Shown: positions 1 to 9,343 of the stretch, in pieces
Layout of the letters: each line of letters begins with the position of its first letter
How positions within the stretch are numbered: the stretch's first letter is position 1
Origin: Rhizobium sp. N324
GTDB lineage: Bacteria; Pseudomonadota; Alphaproteobacteria; Rhizobiales; Rhizobiaceae
NCBI RefSeq assembly: GCF_001664485.1
Contig: NZ_CP013630.1
Span: 3,537,001-3,601,000, forward strand
Reading direction: 5' to 3'
Length of the DNA: 64,000 nucleotides
Translations under genes and position numbers: made by a program
The notes under the pieces: model-generated
Seen by the model: the letters and a program-made list of their open reading frames with translations, nothing else
Database searches by the model: none
What the model was told of the DNA's origin: nothing

Positions 1-18
1 TCGGAAATCTGCCGACGG

Positions 19-723
19 TTACTTGCCGCAACGCTGCCGAAACCGCGCTGTCACGCCGTCCCCGGCGCCTGCCCAGCTTCGATCGAAGATGGGGCGGAGT
101 TGCGGGCTGATCTCTTTTATGGTGGCGTTGACCCTGCAACGGTCACCGAGTTTCAGCATCGTCGTGAGATCGCTATCGAGCGCAATCTTTGCCGCCGAAA
201 GCGTTGCATTGGTGAAATCGTTCCAGAAATAAAACCGAGTCAAAATCATCGACTCGTCGTGAGGCGCAAGAGCGACAGCACGCTTCATCATTCCCGCAAT
301 CGAAAGCGGCTCTTCCGCGATGATCGACTGAACAGCGGCCAGACGAAGCCAAAAATTGCTGTTTGTCGGCATGCAGGAGAGTGCATATTGCAGATAATTG
401 CGGGCGCTCGATGCGGCAGCAACCCAGGCATCGTAGTTGACACTGACATTCTGTCGATCGAGTTGCGCCAGTACCAGCGTCACACCGGCGGCGACGATAT
501 CGGATCGGCAATAATGTCCGTCAACCACGTCGGCACTGCGCGACGCATATCTGGCCACCACATCATCGGCGACGGTCTCGCCGCGCTCGATCCTCTCGGC
601 GACGATCGAGATGCTGGCCGTTCTGATCGAAGCATAGAGCTCTCGCCCGGCCAGCACCACAAAGACGACGGTGACGATAACGAAAGCGATCCTGGTGACC
701 GAAACGACCCGGCGTTCGAACAT
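19..723 (-). CDS. Membrane-anchored hypothetical protein of the polysaccharide cluster
   Basis: A 234-residue protein I cannot assign to a named family. One hydrophobic segment lies at about residues 10-28, followed by a soluble region presumably outside the membrane. Residues around 120-165 (leucine/alanine-rich helices ending in ALAPHDES) resemble a tetratricopeptide-like helix pair, but this is weak. The start codon overlaps the stop of the upstream tyrosine kinase by one base (TGATG), so the two are almost certainly translated together. That coupling suggests an accessory role in exopolysaccharide assembly; this is inference from context only. Confidence 0.75.
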   Translation of the reverse strand: MFERRVVSVTRIAFVIVTVVFVVLAGRELYASIRTASISIVAERIERGETVADDVVARYASRSADVVDGHYCRSDIVAAGVTLVLAQLDRQNVSVNYDAWVAAASSARNYLQYALSCMPTNSNFWLRLAAVQSIIAEEPLSIAGMMKRAVALAPHDESMILTRFYFWNDFTNATLSAAKIALDSDLTTMLKLGDRCRVNATIKEISPQLRPIFDRSWAGAGDGVTARFRQRCGK

Positions 724-2999
724 CAGCTTTCGGTATAGTATCGCGAATAACGCTTATAATAATATTCGCTGGAGCCGAATGTCCGGTAAAGCTTCATCTG
801 CGACGGATCGACCTTGGTCAATATAGCGCCGACGCATTTCGCATAGAGTTCCGGCTCTGACAACAGCGTCGACTGCACGACCTTGCGCGAGGTCTTTCCC
901 CACTCGATGACGAAAACCACCGCATCGAGCTTAGAGTTGATGGCGCGCGCATCCACGACCGGCGCCAGGGGCGGCAGGTCGACGATAATGTAATCGAAGC
1001 TTTGACGCGCCACTTCAAGAAGCTGATCCATGCCACGCGATGCAAGCAACTCCGACGAATGCGGGACACGATACCGCGCAACCGTCGGCAGAAATGCCAG
1101 CTTGGTTTTGGGATCGAGAAGGATCAGATCCTTGAGCGGGCGGCCATCGACGATCGCCTCGAGCAAGCCGGCCTCGGCATGGCGGCCGATTGCCCGGGTC
1201 GCGCCGGGATTGCGCATGTCGCCGTCGATAAGCAGGCAGCGAGCGCCCTGCATTGCCAGAAGCTTGGCAAAATTGATGGAGGTCGTCGACTTGCCCTCGC
1301 CGGGCAAGCTCGACACTACGCCGATGACCTTGCAGCGCTGATCGGCTGCGCTGAGGTCGATCGCAATCTTGGCGCTTCGAAGCGTCTCGGCAAACGCCGA
1401 GAGCGGGTGCTCCTCGACATAGGTCGTGGTCTTGCTGCCCCTGGCGATGCTTCGCGGATTGCTGGGATCGACGAGCGTCGGATCATCGACGTTATCGTCA
1501 ACCAGCGGCATGACGCCGAGCGATTCGACATCGAGCACTTCCTTGACGTCGTCGCCAGTGCGGAAGAACCGATCCCGGAATTCTCGGAAAGCGCCTATGC
1601 CGCTTCCGACCGCACATCCGAGGAACATCGCAAAGGCGACGACAAGAGCTCTCTTCGGAGCACTCGGCTTCGTCGGGGTCTCCGCCATCGTGATGATGCG
1701 CGCAGCGGTAATCGGGAAGCTCTGCTGCTGAATGGCTTCCTGGTAGCGTGTCAGGAAGCTCTGATAGAGATTCTTGTAGGTATCGCGCGTGCGCTCGAGC
1801 TCGCGAACCTGGACCTGTGTTTCGCCGGCCGTCGCGGCAACGCCGGTCGCCTTCGTGACACTGTCACGCAAAGAATTTTCCCGCGACTGTGCAACCTGCA
1901 GCTCGCTTTGATAGCTCTCGGCGATGCGGTTCAACTCATCGAACATGAGTCTCTTATATTCTTCCATCTCCGCACGAAGCCGAACCGCCTGGACGTGATC
2001 GGGACCAAGCCGCGCCTCGATTTCGGTCTCGAGCTTGGAGGCCTCAAGATACTTCTTGCGCAGGTCGTTGGAAATGGAGCTGTCGAGCACGTCGGTGACG
2101 ATCGCATCGGTCTGCTTGGCGTCGATGATCGATTTGACGCGCGCATATTTTGCCTCGGCCTTCGCCGTCTCGGCCTGGGCGTTGATCAACTGCGTGTTGA
2201 TCTCCGAAAGCTGCTGCTCGCTGATCAGCGTACCGGATCCGGCCTCGACAAGCCCATGCTCGCTGCGGAATTTCTGAACCGCAAGGTCGGTATCCAGCGC
2301 CTGCTGCCGTAGCTCTTCGATACGCTCCTGCAGCCATTCACCGGCCCGGCGTGTCGCCTCGTATTTCGAATTGAGTTTGTCGACCAGATAGACGTCGGCA
2401 ATGGCCGCGGCGATCTGACGCGCCATATCGGGCGACTGCGAGGTATAACTGACATCGAGAACGTAGGATTTGCCGACACGTTCAACATCGATATTGCCGG
2501 CCACAGTTTCCGCGGCGTACCGCCGCAGCATTTCCGGATCGGGCGCGACTGCCGCGTCGTCGGCAAACCATGATTTGAAATTCACCAGCGACTTCAGCGT
2601 CGCGACTGAAAACAGCGAACTCCGCTGGGCGTTGAACACCGGATCGTTGACCAGTTTCAACTTATCGACGACGGCATAGGCGATCGTGTCGGACTTCAAC
2701 AGCTCGACCTGGCTGAGGACGGTTCCTTCGTCATCGTCCATCTGGCCGAAAGCCGCCAACTGGTTGATCACCTGGTTATCGCTGCGGTCGATCAGCACGC
2801 TTGTGTCGGCGGTGTAGACCGGCACCGACGTCAGGACATATACAACGCCGAGAATGGCGAAGGCGAACGCGCACGCCGCAACCATCCGCCACTGTCGGCG
2901 GGCAATCGCGATGAGCTTATCGAAATCGATGAAGTCAGCTTCGTTTCCCGTATCGCGGGAGGGATCGATACGCGGCGTAAGTTTATCTGGCGATAGCAA
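723..2999 (-). CDS. Exopolysaccharide copolymerase / BY-type tyrosine autokinase (Wzc/ExoP-like)
   Basis: A 758-residue fusion of a Wzz-type chain-length domain and a bacterial tyrosine kinase. Residues ~25-60 carry the first membrane segment, ~210-410 are predicted coiled coil facing the periplasm, and a second membrane segment lies near 445-465. The cytoplasmic kinase has Walker A at 560-572 (LPGEGKST, Lys570), Walker A' at 589-595 (LLIDGD) and Walker B at 670-674 (YIIVD). The C-terminus carries a tyrosine cluster at 738, 746-748, 751, 754 and 755, the autophosphorylation tail of this family. It controls polymerisation and export of a surface polysaccharide with the Wza-like lipoprotein encoded upstream. 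It could be a PssP/ExoP paralogue rather than the main EPS kinase. Confidence 0.93.
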   Translation of the reverse strand: MLSPDKLTPRIDPSRDTGNEADFIDFDKLIAIARRQWRMVAACAFAFAILGVVYVLTSVPVYTADTSVLIDRSDNQVINQLAAFGQMDDDEGTVLSQVELLKSDTIAYAVVDKLKLVNDPVFNAQRSSLFSVATLKSLVNFKSWFADDAAVAPDPEMLRRYAAETVAGNIDVERVGKSYVLDVSYTSQSPDMARQIAAAIADVYLVDKLNSKYEATRRAGEWLQERIEELRQQALDTDLAVQKFRSEHGLVEAGSGTLISEQQLSEINTQLINAQAETAKAEAKYARVKSIIDAKQTDAIVTDVLDSSISNDLRKKYLEASKLETEIEARLGPDHVQAVRLRAEMEEYKRLMFDELNRIAESYQSELQVAQSRENSLRDSVTKATGVAATAGETQVQVRELERTRDTYKNLYQSFLTRYQEAIQQQSFPITAARIITMAETPTKPSAPKRALVVAFAMFLGCAVGSGIGAFREFRDRFFRTGDDVKEVLDVESLGVMPLVDDNVDDPTLVDPSNPRSIARGSKTTTYVEEHPLSAFAETLRSAKIAIDLSAADQRCKVIGVVSSLPGEGKSTTSINFAKLLAMQGARCLLIDGDMRNPGATRAIGRHAEAGLLEAIVDGRPLKDLILLDPKTKLAFLPTVARYRVPHSSELLASRGMDQLLEVARQSFDYIIVDLPPLAPVVDARAINSKLDAVVFVIEWGKTSRKVVQSTLLSEPELYAKCVGAILTKVDPSQMKLYRTFGSSEYYYKRYSRYYTES

Positions 3000-3050
3000 T
3001 TTCGATCTCCAACTAAGGCGTCAAGCGCTAAGATCTACGGGCAATTCCAG

Positions 3051-3755
3051 CTATTGTATGACGGGTGTGCTCGGACTGGTCGATCCCGTCGTGTCAGAGG
3101 ACGACTGTCCTCCCCCATTGACGGTGAGGAATGTCCTTGTCGTCGTCGAGGACGAACTATCTCCGTCGCCGGCGTTCGAAACCAGCGAACCGGCAGTCGT
3201 CGCAGCGCCGTCAAAGGGCGTACCGTCGTCCGATCCAGGACCTGTCTGCCCGATCGACCCCGTATTGCCGATGCCGGATGCGGCAGTCGCACCTGCCCCC
3301 GGGCCGAGCGCTGCAGTTCCGCCTTCGGCTAGGACCTTTGCAAAGGCTGCGAGCAGCGGCGCAAGGTTGGGATCGGCGCTCGCCGCGTCGGCGACGGCCT
3401 TTTCGATCGCCAGCTTGAATTGCGGATCCGATACCTGGCAGCTGTTTGCGGCACGTCCAAGACCCGAGCCGATCGCCGCCATCTGCGCGGCATTGGCCTT
3501 CTTGGCCTGCTCGATCACCGGCGACAGCGCGTCATTGCTGGTCCCGACCAGAGCACGAACACGCGACGACAAGATCAATGGATCGGACATGTCGAGCAGA
3601 ACGGCGGGGTTGGCCGTAAATCCGCTCACATCGACCGAAGTGAGATTTGCCGGACCCAGGCAAGCCGCCGCAAAAGCGCTTGAATTCATGCCGGCAAACA
3701 TCGCAACGGCAATTCCGCTATATGCAAGCTTACGATAAACAGCTGACCTTGCCAT
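3051..3755 (-). CDS. Secreted alanine-rich hypothetical protein
   Basis: A 234-residue protein of unknown function. The ATG at 3755 is preferred because AAGGAC lies 7 bases upstream; an in-frame ATG at 3770 is possible. A signal peptide is clear (positive MARSAVYRK, hydrophobic core, cleavage near AFAA). The mature N-terminal half has two cysteines, at about residues 36 and 105. The C-terminal third is low-complexity, rich in Gly, Ser, Thr and Ala and probably disordered. It lies between the Wza-like gene and the kinase on the same strand, so it may be a periplasmic accessory of the export system. Confidence 0.75.
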   Translation of the reverse strand: MARSAVYRKLAYSGIAVAMFAGMNSSAFAAACLGPANLTSVDVSGFTANPAVLLDMSDPLILSSRVRALVGTSNDALSPVIEQAKKANAAQMAAIGSGLGRAANSCQVSDPQFKLAIEKAVADAASADPNLAPLLAAFAKVLAEGGTAALGPGAGATAASGIGNTGSIGQTGPGSDDGTPFDGAATTAGSLVSNAGDGDSSSSTTTRTFLTVNGGGQSSSDTTGSTSPSTPVIQ

Positions 3756-3831
3756 AACATAGTCCTTCATCAAATCCGCTATATAGACCGTCGGCATCGA
3801 TCACTCGCGATCGATGCCGGCCCGCCCTAAA

Positions 3832-5043
3832 TCAATTTCCGAGATCCTGGACCGCATTGCGAGTATCATTCGCATCGTCGGTCACGCCGGCAACAGTGGA
3901 CGATACCGAGTTTACGATGTCAAGGAACTTGACCAATTCAACAGAGTCCGAATTGGAAATATAGATAATATCCTTGTCTTCCATCTTGAATTGCTGAACG
4001 GCAAACAAGGTTGCCGGATCGCGAAGGTTCGCGCGAACGATCACCGGAACCGTCTCACCCGTAAATCTCGTCGTGTCGACATTCATCGACTGAACCGTTT
4101 TCTTCGGGACCAGGCGATAGAGCAGGACCTGCGCCGGATCGGCGCGGTCATCGCGCAGGCCGCCCGCCTTGGCGATTGCTTCTCCGAGGGTCAGGTTAGA
4201 CTCTTCGAAATCGAAGCGGCCGCTGACGCCTGCGGCGCCGAGCGTGAGATAGGTGCGGCGCTCATGATCGATCGAGACCGTATCATTCGGCGCGACATAG
4301 ATATTCTCCGCCGGATTCTTCAACAGCGTATTATAGGCGACGGTTGCCGTCTTGCCGCGACGCTGCAGCGTCACATTCGTTTCGATATTGTTGGTCGTCA
4401 AACCGCCGGCGGCGGAAATGACATCGAGAACACGCTCACCGGCCGGGCTGATCGTGACGCGCTGAGGATTGTTGACGTCACCGAGCACGGCCACCTGACT
4501 TGAGCGGCTGTTCGTGGTCGTAATAACCACCTGCGGCTCGATCGCGCGGCTCGCCAGCCGATCTTCGACGTCCTGCTCCACGGTCTCCTTCAGGCGACCG
4601 GCGGCCGGAACGCGACCAGCATAGGGAATCGTAATCGTTCCGTTTCGATCGATGGTCTGCTCCGGCAGATTGATGTAATTGCCGGGTCGGCTGCCGGCGT
4701 CCGAGGGAATGAACAGCCCACCGGACTGAGCTTCGAAGATTGCAACCTGAACGACGTCGCCATAACCAAGCGGAATTTCAGGCGCCCCGCCGCGACCACC
4801 ACCAAATCCTTTGAAGGACGTCGGCTGGATAGAGGTAAAATAGGGCAGAACGTTCTTGCTGAGATCGATCAGGGCGTAGTCGATGCCGACGCGACGCTCC
4901 TTCGTTGTCACTTTCACTGCCGCATCTCGATCAACATCTTTGTGATCGGGACCGGATCTTGGCAATGAGGTGCAGCTTGCCAATATAGTGGTTAGCGCTA
5001 CAACAATGGCGACGCGTGTACTAACGATACGAGAACAACCCAT
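3832..5043 (-). CDS. Wza-like polysaccharide export lipoprotein with SLBB repeats
   Basis: Outer-membrane polysaccharide export protein of about 403 residues. The ATG at 5043 is chosen because it directly gives a lipoprotein signal ending in a lipobox (LASC) near residue 23; a longer frame to 5100 only adds an unlikely leader. A poly-export domain begins at the GYGDVVQVAIFE motif, and at least two SLBB-type segments follow (one around VLGDVNNPQRV, one around TLGAAGVSGRF). This protein would form the export channel that docks on the periplasmic part of the tyrosine-kinase copolymerase encoded downstream. It resembles rhizobial PssN/ExoF proteins in layout. Confidence 0.9.
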   Translation of the reverse strand: MGCSRIVSTRVAIVVALTTILASCTSLPRSGPDHKDVDRDAAVKVTTKERRVGIDYALIDLSKNVLPYFTSIQPTSFKGFGGGRGGAPEIPLGYGDVVQVAIFEAQSGGLFIPSDAGSRPGNYINLPEQTIDRNGTITIPYAGRVPAAGRLKETVEQDVEDRLASRAIEPQVVITTTNSRSSQVAVLGDVNNPQRVTISPAGERVLDVISAAGGLTTNNIETNVTLQRRGKTATVAYNTLLKNPAENIYVAPNDTVSIDHERRTYLTLGAAGVSGRFDFEESNLTLGEAIAKAGGLRDDRADPAQVLLYRLVPKKTVQSMNVDTTRFTGETVPVIVRANLRDPATLFAVQQFKMEDKDIIYISNSDSVELVKFLDIVNSVSSTVAGVTDDANDTRNAVQDLGN

Positions 5044-5329
5044 AGAATAACCTGTGTTGACGCCCTTGAAGCTACTGCCCCGCAATCTGACAAAATACAA
5101 GACAATCCCCGATCAATAACACTGAAAGCCGATTAACATTCCCCTAACTGTGGCAGGCCGGCAACGCCGGGCTCCTTAGGAAGCGAAAACGACCCAGTCC
5201 AACTTTCCTGGCGCCGCAACAGCCCGAAGGCTAGACCCGCTATAAAATTTCTTGCGTTTCAGAGTCAACAGTTCGCACCTGCACAATCGCTATTTTCCAA
5301 AAACCTTCATAGATCCATGCGTCTAATTT
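5044..5329. other. Intergenic region upstream of the Wza-like gene
   Basis: A 286-base stretch between the Wza-like gene and the ligase gene, both on the minus strand. It should hold the promoter of the export operon. A TTAA-N7-CTAA sequence at 5133-5147 resembles a CtrA half-perfect box, but one half deviates. No gene or clear terminator was seen. Confidence 0.5.
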
Positions 5330-6754
5330 TTAACGGGTGAGCGGCCGCTCATATGCCACATCAGCCCCTGCTTTGCTGCGCCCCAGACTTATCGCGACAA
5401 CCGCACTGAGGAAGGCCGAATAAAACACGGCGAAACCGGGTATTTGCAACGAGAAATCGACTGCCGCGTGAAGGGCGACCAGAACCGTCGCGGCCAGGCC
5501 AAGCAGAACATAATGCCTGAGACGCCGCCTTTGGGCGAGCCCGTGCCAGAACACCCTGGCAAGCACGAAAAAGGCCAGGATCACGGCAATCGGAAACAAT
5601 ATCCCAAGACCCAGAAATCCTTCGAGATAGAAATTATGCGCCCGGTCGAAGATCCCGAAAATCCCGCAGGCAGGATCGCGATAGGCAGGAAATATTGTCC
5701 GGAAGGTTCCGAGACCGCTCCCCGTCAACCAGTGATCCGAAATGGCACGCCATATGCCCGGCAGGATGCAGAACCGATCATCATCCTCGAGCCGCCGCTC
5801 TTGCGCGCGCAAAATCGCCTGACCTGCAAACACCGTCAGCAGCACCACGACGAAAACGATCGCCGAGAGAAGCTTCGCCGCCGAACGCCATCTCCGTGCT
5901 GGTTTCGGATAACGCTGCGAGCCGCTCCAATTCATCACCAGCCACGGAAAATAAATGAGAGCGGCAATAAAGGTCGCGAATATGCCGGCACGCGAGCGGG
6001 TCAGCATCAGCGCGGCGAAGCACGCGCACAAGAGCAGGATGTACATCCACGACTTCAATAGAAGAGTATTTCGGCCGGGTTCGCCGGGCGGATGGTTCGA
6101 ATAGGAACGGGCGATGTCTCTGACCAGGGTCAGCATCAGCAGCGTCCCAAGCCCGAGGAAGGTCGCCGCGGTATTGCGGTTGACGAAGACTGCGGTCAGG
6201 CTGTCGAGGTAGGCGCGCTTCTCCACGACGATCAGGATGTTGGGAAACAATGAAAACTGCAGCAGGCCGAACACAGCGATGATTCCTGCCGAAAGCCCGA
6301 GCAGGGCCAGCACTTTCTTCGCGCGCTGATCGGTATCGCATAGGAGAAGCCCAGTCAGGAACGTCACGAAAGGCAGCGCCACAGTGAGGATCGACGCCAG
6401 CGTGTCGGCCGGTTCGACCGAGATCGCCGCGTACTCGACACCTGCGAGATCACGCGCAGCACTCCAGGCCGGGTTTGCCAACCAGTTGGAAGGCAGTTCG
6501 ATGGTCTGGATGAACGTCCAGCCTGTCACCACGACAAGCATCAACAGAGCGACACTGAAAATCCGTCTGCTTTGTCTCGGCTCTCCGAACAGCAATGCCG
6601 AAATGGCGCCGAGGGTAAACATTCCGATCGCGGCAAAGGCGAAGGGAAAGGGCGTGACGCTCCCGAACGGAATGAGCGTCAGTATAACGAGGCCGATAAA
6701 GGCGAGGAGAAGAGCCTCTCGCAAAACCTGCCTGTTGATGAGGTTGGATAACAT
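5330..6754 (-). CDS. O-antigen ligase / polymerase-type membrane protein (Wzy_C family)
   Basis: Integral membrane protein of about 474 residues with roughly a dozen hydrophobic segments. A large hydrophilic loop in the second half contains GSGLGTFRTIFPAYRD and, further on, AHNFYLEG, the arrangement typical of the Wzy_C/O-antigen ligase superfamily (an H-N pair in the periplasmic loop). The ATG at 6754 is preferred over an upstream ATG at 6814 because it starts directly at the first membrane segment and has AAGAGA upstream. Members either ligate O-antigen to lipid A-core or polymerise repeat units. Location beside export genes favours polymerisation or ligation of the same polysaccharide; the sequence does not decide which. 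Confidence 0.85.
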   Translation of the reverse strand: MLSNLINRQVLREALLLAFIGLVILTLIPFGSVTPFPFAFAAIGMFTLGAISALLFGEPRQSRRIFSVALLMLVVVTGWTFIQTIELPSNWLANPAWSAARDLAGVEYAAISVEPADTLASILTVALPFVTFLTGLLLCDTDQRAKKVLALLGLSAGIIAVFGLLQFSLFPNILIVVEKRAYLDSLTAVFVNRNTAATFLGLGTLLMLTLVRDIARSYSNHPPGEPGRNTLLLKSWMYILLLCACFAALMLTRSRAGIFATFIAALIYFPWLVMNWSGSQRYPKPARRWRSAAKLLSAIVFVVVLLTVFAGQAILRAQERRLEDDDRFCILPGIWRAISDHWLTGSGLGTFRTIFPAYRDPACGIFGIFDRAHNFYLEGFLGLGILFPIAVILAFFVLARVFWHGLAQRRRLRHYVLLGLAATVLVALHAAVDFSLQIPGFAVFYSAFLSAVVAISLGRSKAGADVAYERPLTR

Positions 6755-7058
6755 TCGATCTCTTCGCCAGCGAGCGGCACCGGCAGAATTACAACCCGAG
6801 CGGTTAATATGCACGTACTAACATAAGTTGCATATCAAGGCCTTGCGTGTTAAAGTGCAACAGAATTTCACATCGTTTAAAATTGTCGCGAAAGACTTAA
6901 GCCAATCGAGACAAGCCCCGGATATGCTCCGTCAAGCAGCAGGAACGGGACAGTCGTTCTGCGGCCAATACTTGGCAGATCACTAAATCGCCATGCCATT
7001 GACTGAGAAAAAAGGCAAGCCTGATCTCAATCGGTTGCCCTGAACGGGGATTTAACAG
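6755..7058. other. Divergent intergenic region, promoter region for two genes
   Basis: About 300 bases between the divergent ligase and cysteine-protease genes. It contains a perfect palindrome CAAGGCCTTG at 6836-6845 and a spaced inverted pair GTTGCA (6827-6832) / TGCAAC (6856-6861). These could be binding sites for a surface-polysaccharide regulator, but I cannot name one. No open frame with coding character was seen. Confidence 0.45.
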
Positions 7059-7658
7059 ATGAAGAAAACATTCGTTACACTTCTGGCGCTGGCCTTTACA
7101 GCAGGGAACGCCTGCTCGGCATTTGCCGCCGGTCCCGCAGGTTTCGCCCGTGGCCTGAACGGTAGTTCGGCGGTCAGCTATATCTCTGAAAAAGGCAAGA
7201 TCATTCCGCCCTTCGCGCAGGTATTGTTCTGCGCCCAGAACCCGGCGGAATGCCGCGACAACAACGGTCTCTCGGTCGTTGCGCTCACCGATGAGCAAAT
7301 GCTGCAACTGAAAAACGTGAACGGCACCGTCAATCGTACGATGATCGGCCGGAACGATTCCCGCAACGAATTGAACGGCGACGTCTGGAAAGTGAATGTC
7401 CGCAGCGGCGACTGCGAGGATTTCGCGCTCACCAAGCGCAGCCGGCTGATCGCTATGGGCTGGTCCTCACGCGCTTTGCGGATTGCGACCGCCTTTACGC
7501 CCTCCGGTGAAGGGCATGCCGTCCTGGTGGTCAGGACTGACAAGGGCGACCTCGTGCTCGACAACAGGCAAAGCAGCATCAAGAACTGGCGGGATACCGA
7601 TCTGCGCTGGGACAAGATTCAATCGGGAACGGACCCTTATGTCTGGTACCGGCTGTAA
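7059..7658 (+). CDS. Bacterial transglutaminase-like cysteine proteinase (BTLCP, DUF920)
   Basis: A 199-residue exported protein. Residues 1-24 form a signal peptide ending in AFA. The family's papain-like triad is visible: Cys119 in SGDCEDFA, His153 in GEGHAVLVV and Asp168 in LVLDNR. The family name is established but its substrates are mostly unknown; in other proteobacteria (LapG group) relatives process surface adhesins. The start is supported by GGGGAT 8 bases upstream. It lies between polysaccharide genes and divergently from the ligase, which suggests a cell-surface role. No obvious c-di-GMP partner such as LapD is visible in this window. Confidence 0.9.
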   Translation: MKKTFVTLLALAFTAGNACSAFAAGPAGFARGLNGSSAVSYISEKGKIIPPFAQVLFCAQNPAECRDNNGLSVVALTDEQMLQLKNVNGTVNRTMIGRNDSRNELNGDVWKVNVRSGDCEDFALTKRSRLIAMGWSSRALRIATAFTPSGEGHAVLVVRTDKGDLVLDNRQSSIKNWRDTDLRWDKIQSGTDPYVWYRL

Positions 7659-7702
7659 CAGTGGGCGCAGCAAAATAAACTGAACGCACCCTGTCGAGAT
7701 CG

Positions 7703-7734
7703 AAGTCGAGCCGCTCTGACGAACGGCTCGACTT
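7703..7734 (+). terminator. Hairpin downstream of the BTLCP gene
   Basis: An 11-bp perfect stem (7703-7713 with 7724-7734) around a 10-base loop, 45 bases after the BTLCP stop. It lacks a strong T tract, so it may be a weak terminator or only an RNA-stabilising hairpin. Confidence 0.5.
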
Positions 7735-7871
7735 GTCATATTGCCCACACAAACCTATGTTTTTGCTGTCGACACGGCCGCCGGCAGAGAGTTGCGGCGC
7801 ACCAGGTTCGATTTCGGGTGTGGGTATCAAGCGATCTTCGTTATTGTCTTTTCGCCCAGATTAAGTATGAC

Positions 7872-7902
7872 GGACGCCATGCTGCGACGCAGCATGATGT
7901 CC
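7872..7902. promoter_or_regulatory. Inverted repeat upstream of ugd, CTGC-N3-GCAG type
   Basis: A perfect 9-bp dyad CATGCTGCG-A-CGCAGCATG (7878-7896) extended by outer GGAC/GTCC arms to 7872-7902, 24 bases before the ugd start. The core fits CTGC-N3-GCAG, the motif reported for PhaR/AniA-type regulators that connect carbon storage and exopolysaccharide production. A near copy lies at 18038-18056. Binding is inferred only from the motif. Confidence 0.5.
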
Positions 7903-7925
7903 TACTCTAATGATTTGAGGGAATT

Positions 7926-9254
7926 ATGCGCATCACGATGATTGGATCAGGCTATGTCGGCCTCGTTTCAGGCGTTTGCTTTGCGGATTTCGGCCACGAC
8001 GTCATCTGCGTAGACAAGGATCTGAGTAAGATCGAAGCCCTTCGCGAAGGCCGCATTCCGATCTACGAGCCGGGTCTGGAACAATTGGTCGCGGAAAATA
8101 CCAGCACGGGCCGGCTGTCGTTTTCGACGGATGTCGGCGAAAGCGTCCGTAGCGCCGACGTCGTCTTCATCGCGGTCGGCACGCCATCCCGGCGCGGCGA
8201 CGGCCACGCGGATCTCTCCTATGTCTACGCCGCCGCGCGCGAGATTGCCACCTATGTGGAAGGCTTCACCGTGATCGTCACCAAGTCGACGGTGCCGGTC
8301 GGCACCGGCGACGAAGTCGAGCGCATCATGCGCGAAACCAATCCTGCGGCGGATGTCGCCGTCGTTTCCAATCCGGAATTTTTGCGCGAAGGCGCGGCGA
8401 TCGAAGATTTCAAGCGTCCCGACCGTATCGTCGTCGGGCTGAATGACGACCGGGCACGCGAAGCCATGACCGAGGTCTACCGCCCGCTTTACCTCAACCA
8501 GGCACCCCTGGTCTTCACCACCCGCCGCACCTCGGAATTGATCAAATATGCTGCCAATGCATTCCTCGCGATGAAGATCACCTTCATCAACGAGATCGCC
8601 GATCTCTGCGAACGGGTTGATGCAAACGTCCAGGACGTTTCGCGCGGCATCGGTCTCGATGGCCGTATCGGCGCCAAGTTCCTGCATGCCGGCCCAGGTT
8701 ACGGCGGTTCGTGCTTCCCCAAGGATACGCTTGCCCTTGCCAAGACGGCGCAGGATTACGACGCGCCGGTGCGGCTTATCGAGACGACGATCTCGATCAA
8801 CGACAACCGTAAGCGAGCCATGGGACGTAAAGTCATCTCGGCCGTCGGCGGAGACATTCGCGGCAAGAAGATCGCGATTCTGGGTCTGACCTTCAAGCCG
8901 AACACCGACGACATGCGCGACAGCCCGGCGATTGCCGTCATCCAGACCCTGCAGGACGCCGGCGCCCTGGTGGTCGGCTACGATCCCGAGGGCATGGAGA
9001 ACGCCCGCAAGGTTATCGAGAACATCGATTATGCGAGCGGTCCTTATGAAGCGGCCGCTGGTGCGGATGCGCTTGTCATCGTCACCGAATGGAACCAGTT
9101 CCGCGCGCTCGATTTCAATCGCCTGAAGCAGTCGATGCGCGCCCCGGTCCTGGTCGACCTGCGCAATATTTACCGCAGCGACGAGGTCCGCAAACACGGC
9201 TTTGCCTATACGGGCATCGGCACCAATCTCTATCACGAATCGGCAGACGCCTGA
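7926..9254 (+). CDS. ugd: UDP-glucose 6-dehydrogenase
   Basis: A 442-residue enzyme that oxidises UDP-glucose to UDP-glucuronate with two NAD+, supplying glucuronic acid and, via epimerisation, galacturonic acid for surface polysaccharides. The N-terminal Rossmann motif is at residues 6-13 (GSGYVGLV). The catalytic cysteine is Cys263 in GYGGSCFPKD, and the C-terminal UDP-binding domain contains LGLTFKPNTDDMRDS. GAGGGA precedes the ATG. In rhizobia this gene is often called rkpK. It stands alone, with its own terminator and a dyad upstream; the UDP-glucuronate epimerase further along (18269) would use its product. Confidence 0.96.
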   Translation: MRITMIGSGYVGLVSGVCFADFGHDVICVDKDLSKIEALREGRIPIYEPGLEQLVAENTSTGRLSFSTDVGESVRSADVVFIAVGTPSRRGDGHADLSYVYAAAREIATYVEGFTVIVTKSTVPVGTGDEVERIMRETNPAADVAVVSNPEFLREGAAIEDFKRPDRIVVGLNDDRAREAMTEVYRPLYLNQAPLVFTTRRTSELIKYAANAFLAMKITFINEIADLCERVDANVQDVSRGIGLDGRIGAKFLHAGPGYGGSCFPKDTLALAKTAQDYDAPVRLIETTISINDNRKRAMGRKVISAVGGDIRGKKIAILGLTFKPNTDDMRDSPAIAVIQTLQDAGALVVGYDPEGMENARKVIENIDYASGPYEAAAGADALVIVTEWNQFRALDFNRLKQSMRAPVLVDLRNIYRSDEVRKHGFAYTGIGTNLYHESADA

Positions 9255-9283
9255 CAGGTTCTGGTAAACCGGTAATCGTCTCG

Positions 9284-9319
9284 ACGCCGCGGAACAAAAT
9301 TCCGCGGCGTTTGGTTTTT
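9284..9319 (+). terminator. Rho-independent terminator after ugd
   Basis: Perfect 11-bp stem ACGCCGCGGAA / TTCCGCGGCGT around a 5-base loop (9284-9310), followed by a T-rich tail ending at 9319. It also lies at the 3' end of the convergent phosphoesterase gene. Confidence 0.85.
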
Positions 9320-9343
9320 GGCGCACCGAAAGATCGCGACGCC

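Noticed and set aside
1002..2312. Long open frame on the plus strand antisense to the tyrosine-kinase gene
   Set aside because: High GC and third-position bias create long antisense frames; the translation has no domain and the opposite strand encodes a clear BY-kinase.
5133..5147. CtrA-like TTAA-N7-CTAA in the Wza-like promoter region
   Set aside because: One half-site deviates; such near-matches are frequent in AT-rich promoters.
7968..9326. 452-codon frame antisense to ugd
   Set aside because: Shadow frame; ugd on the other strand has all catalytic motifs.
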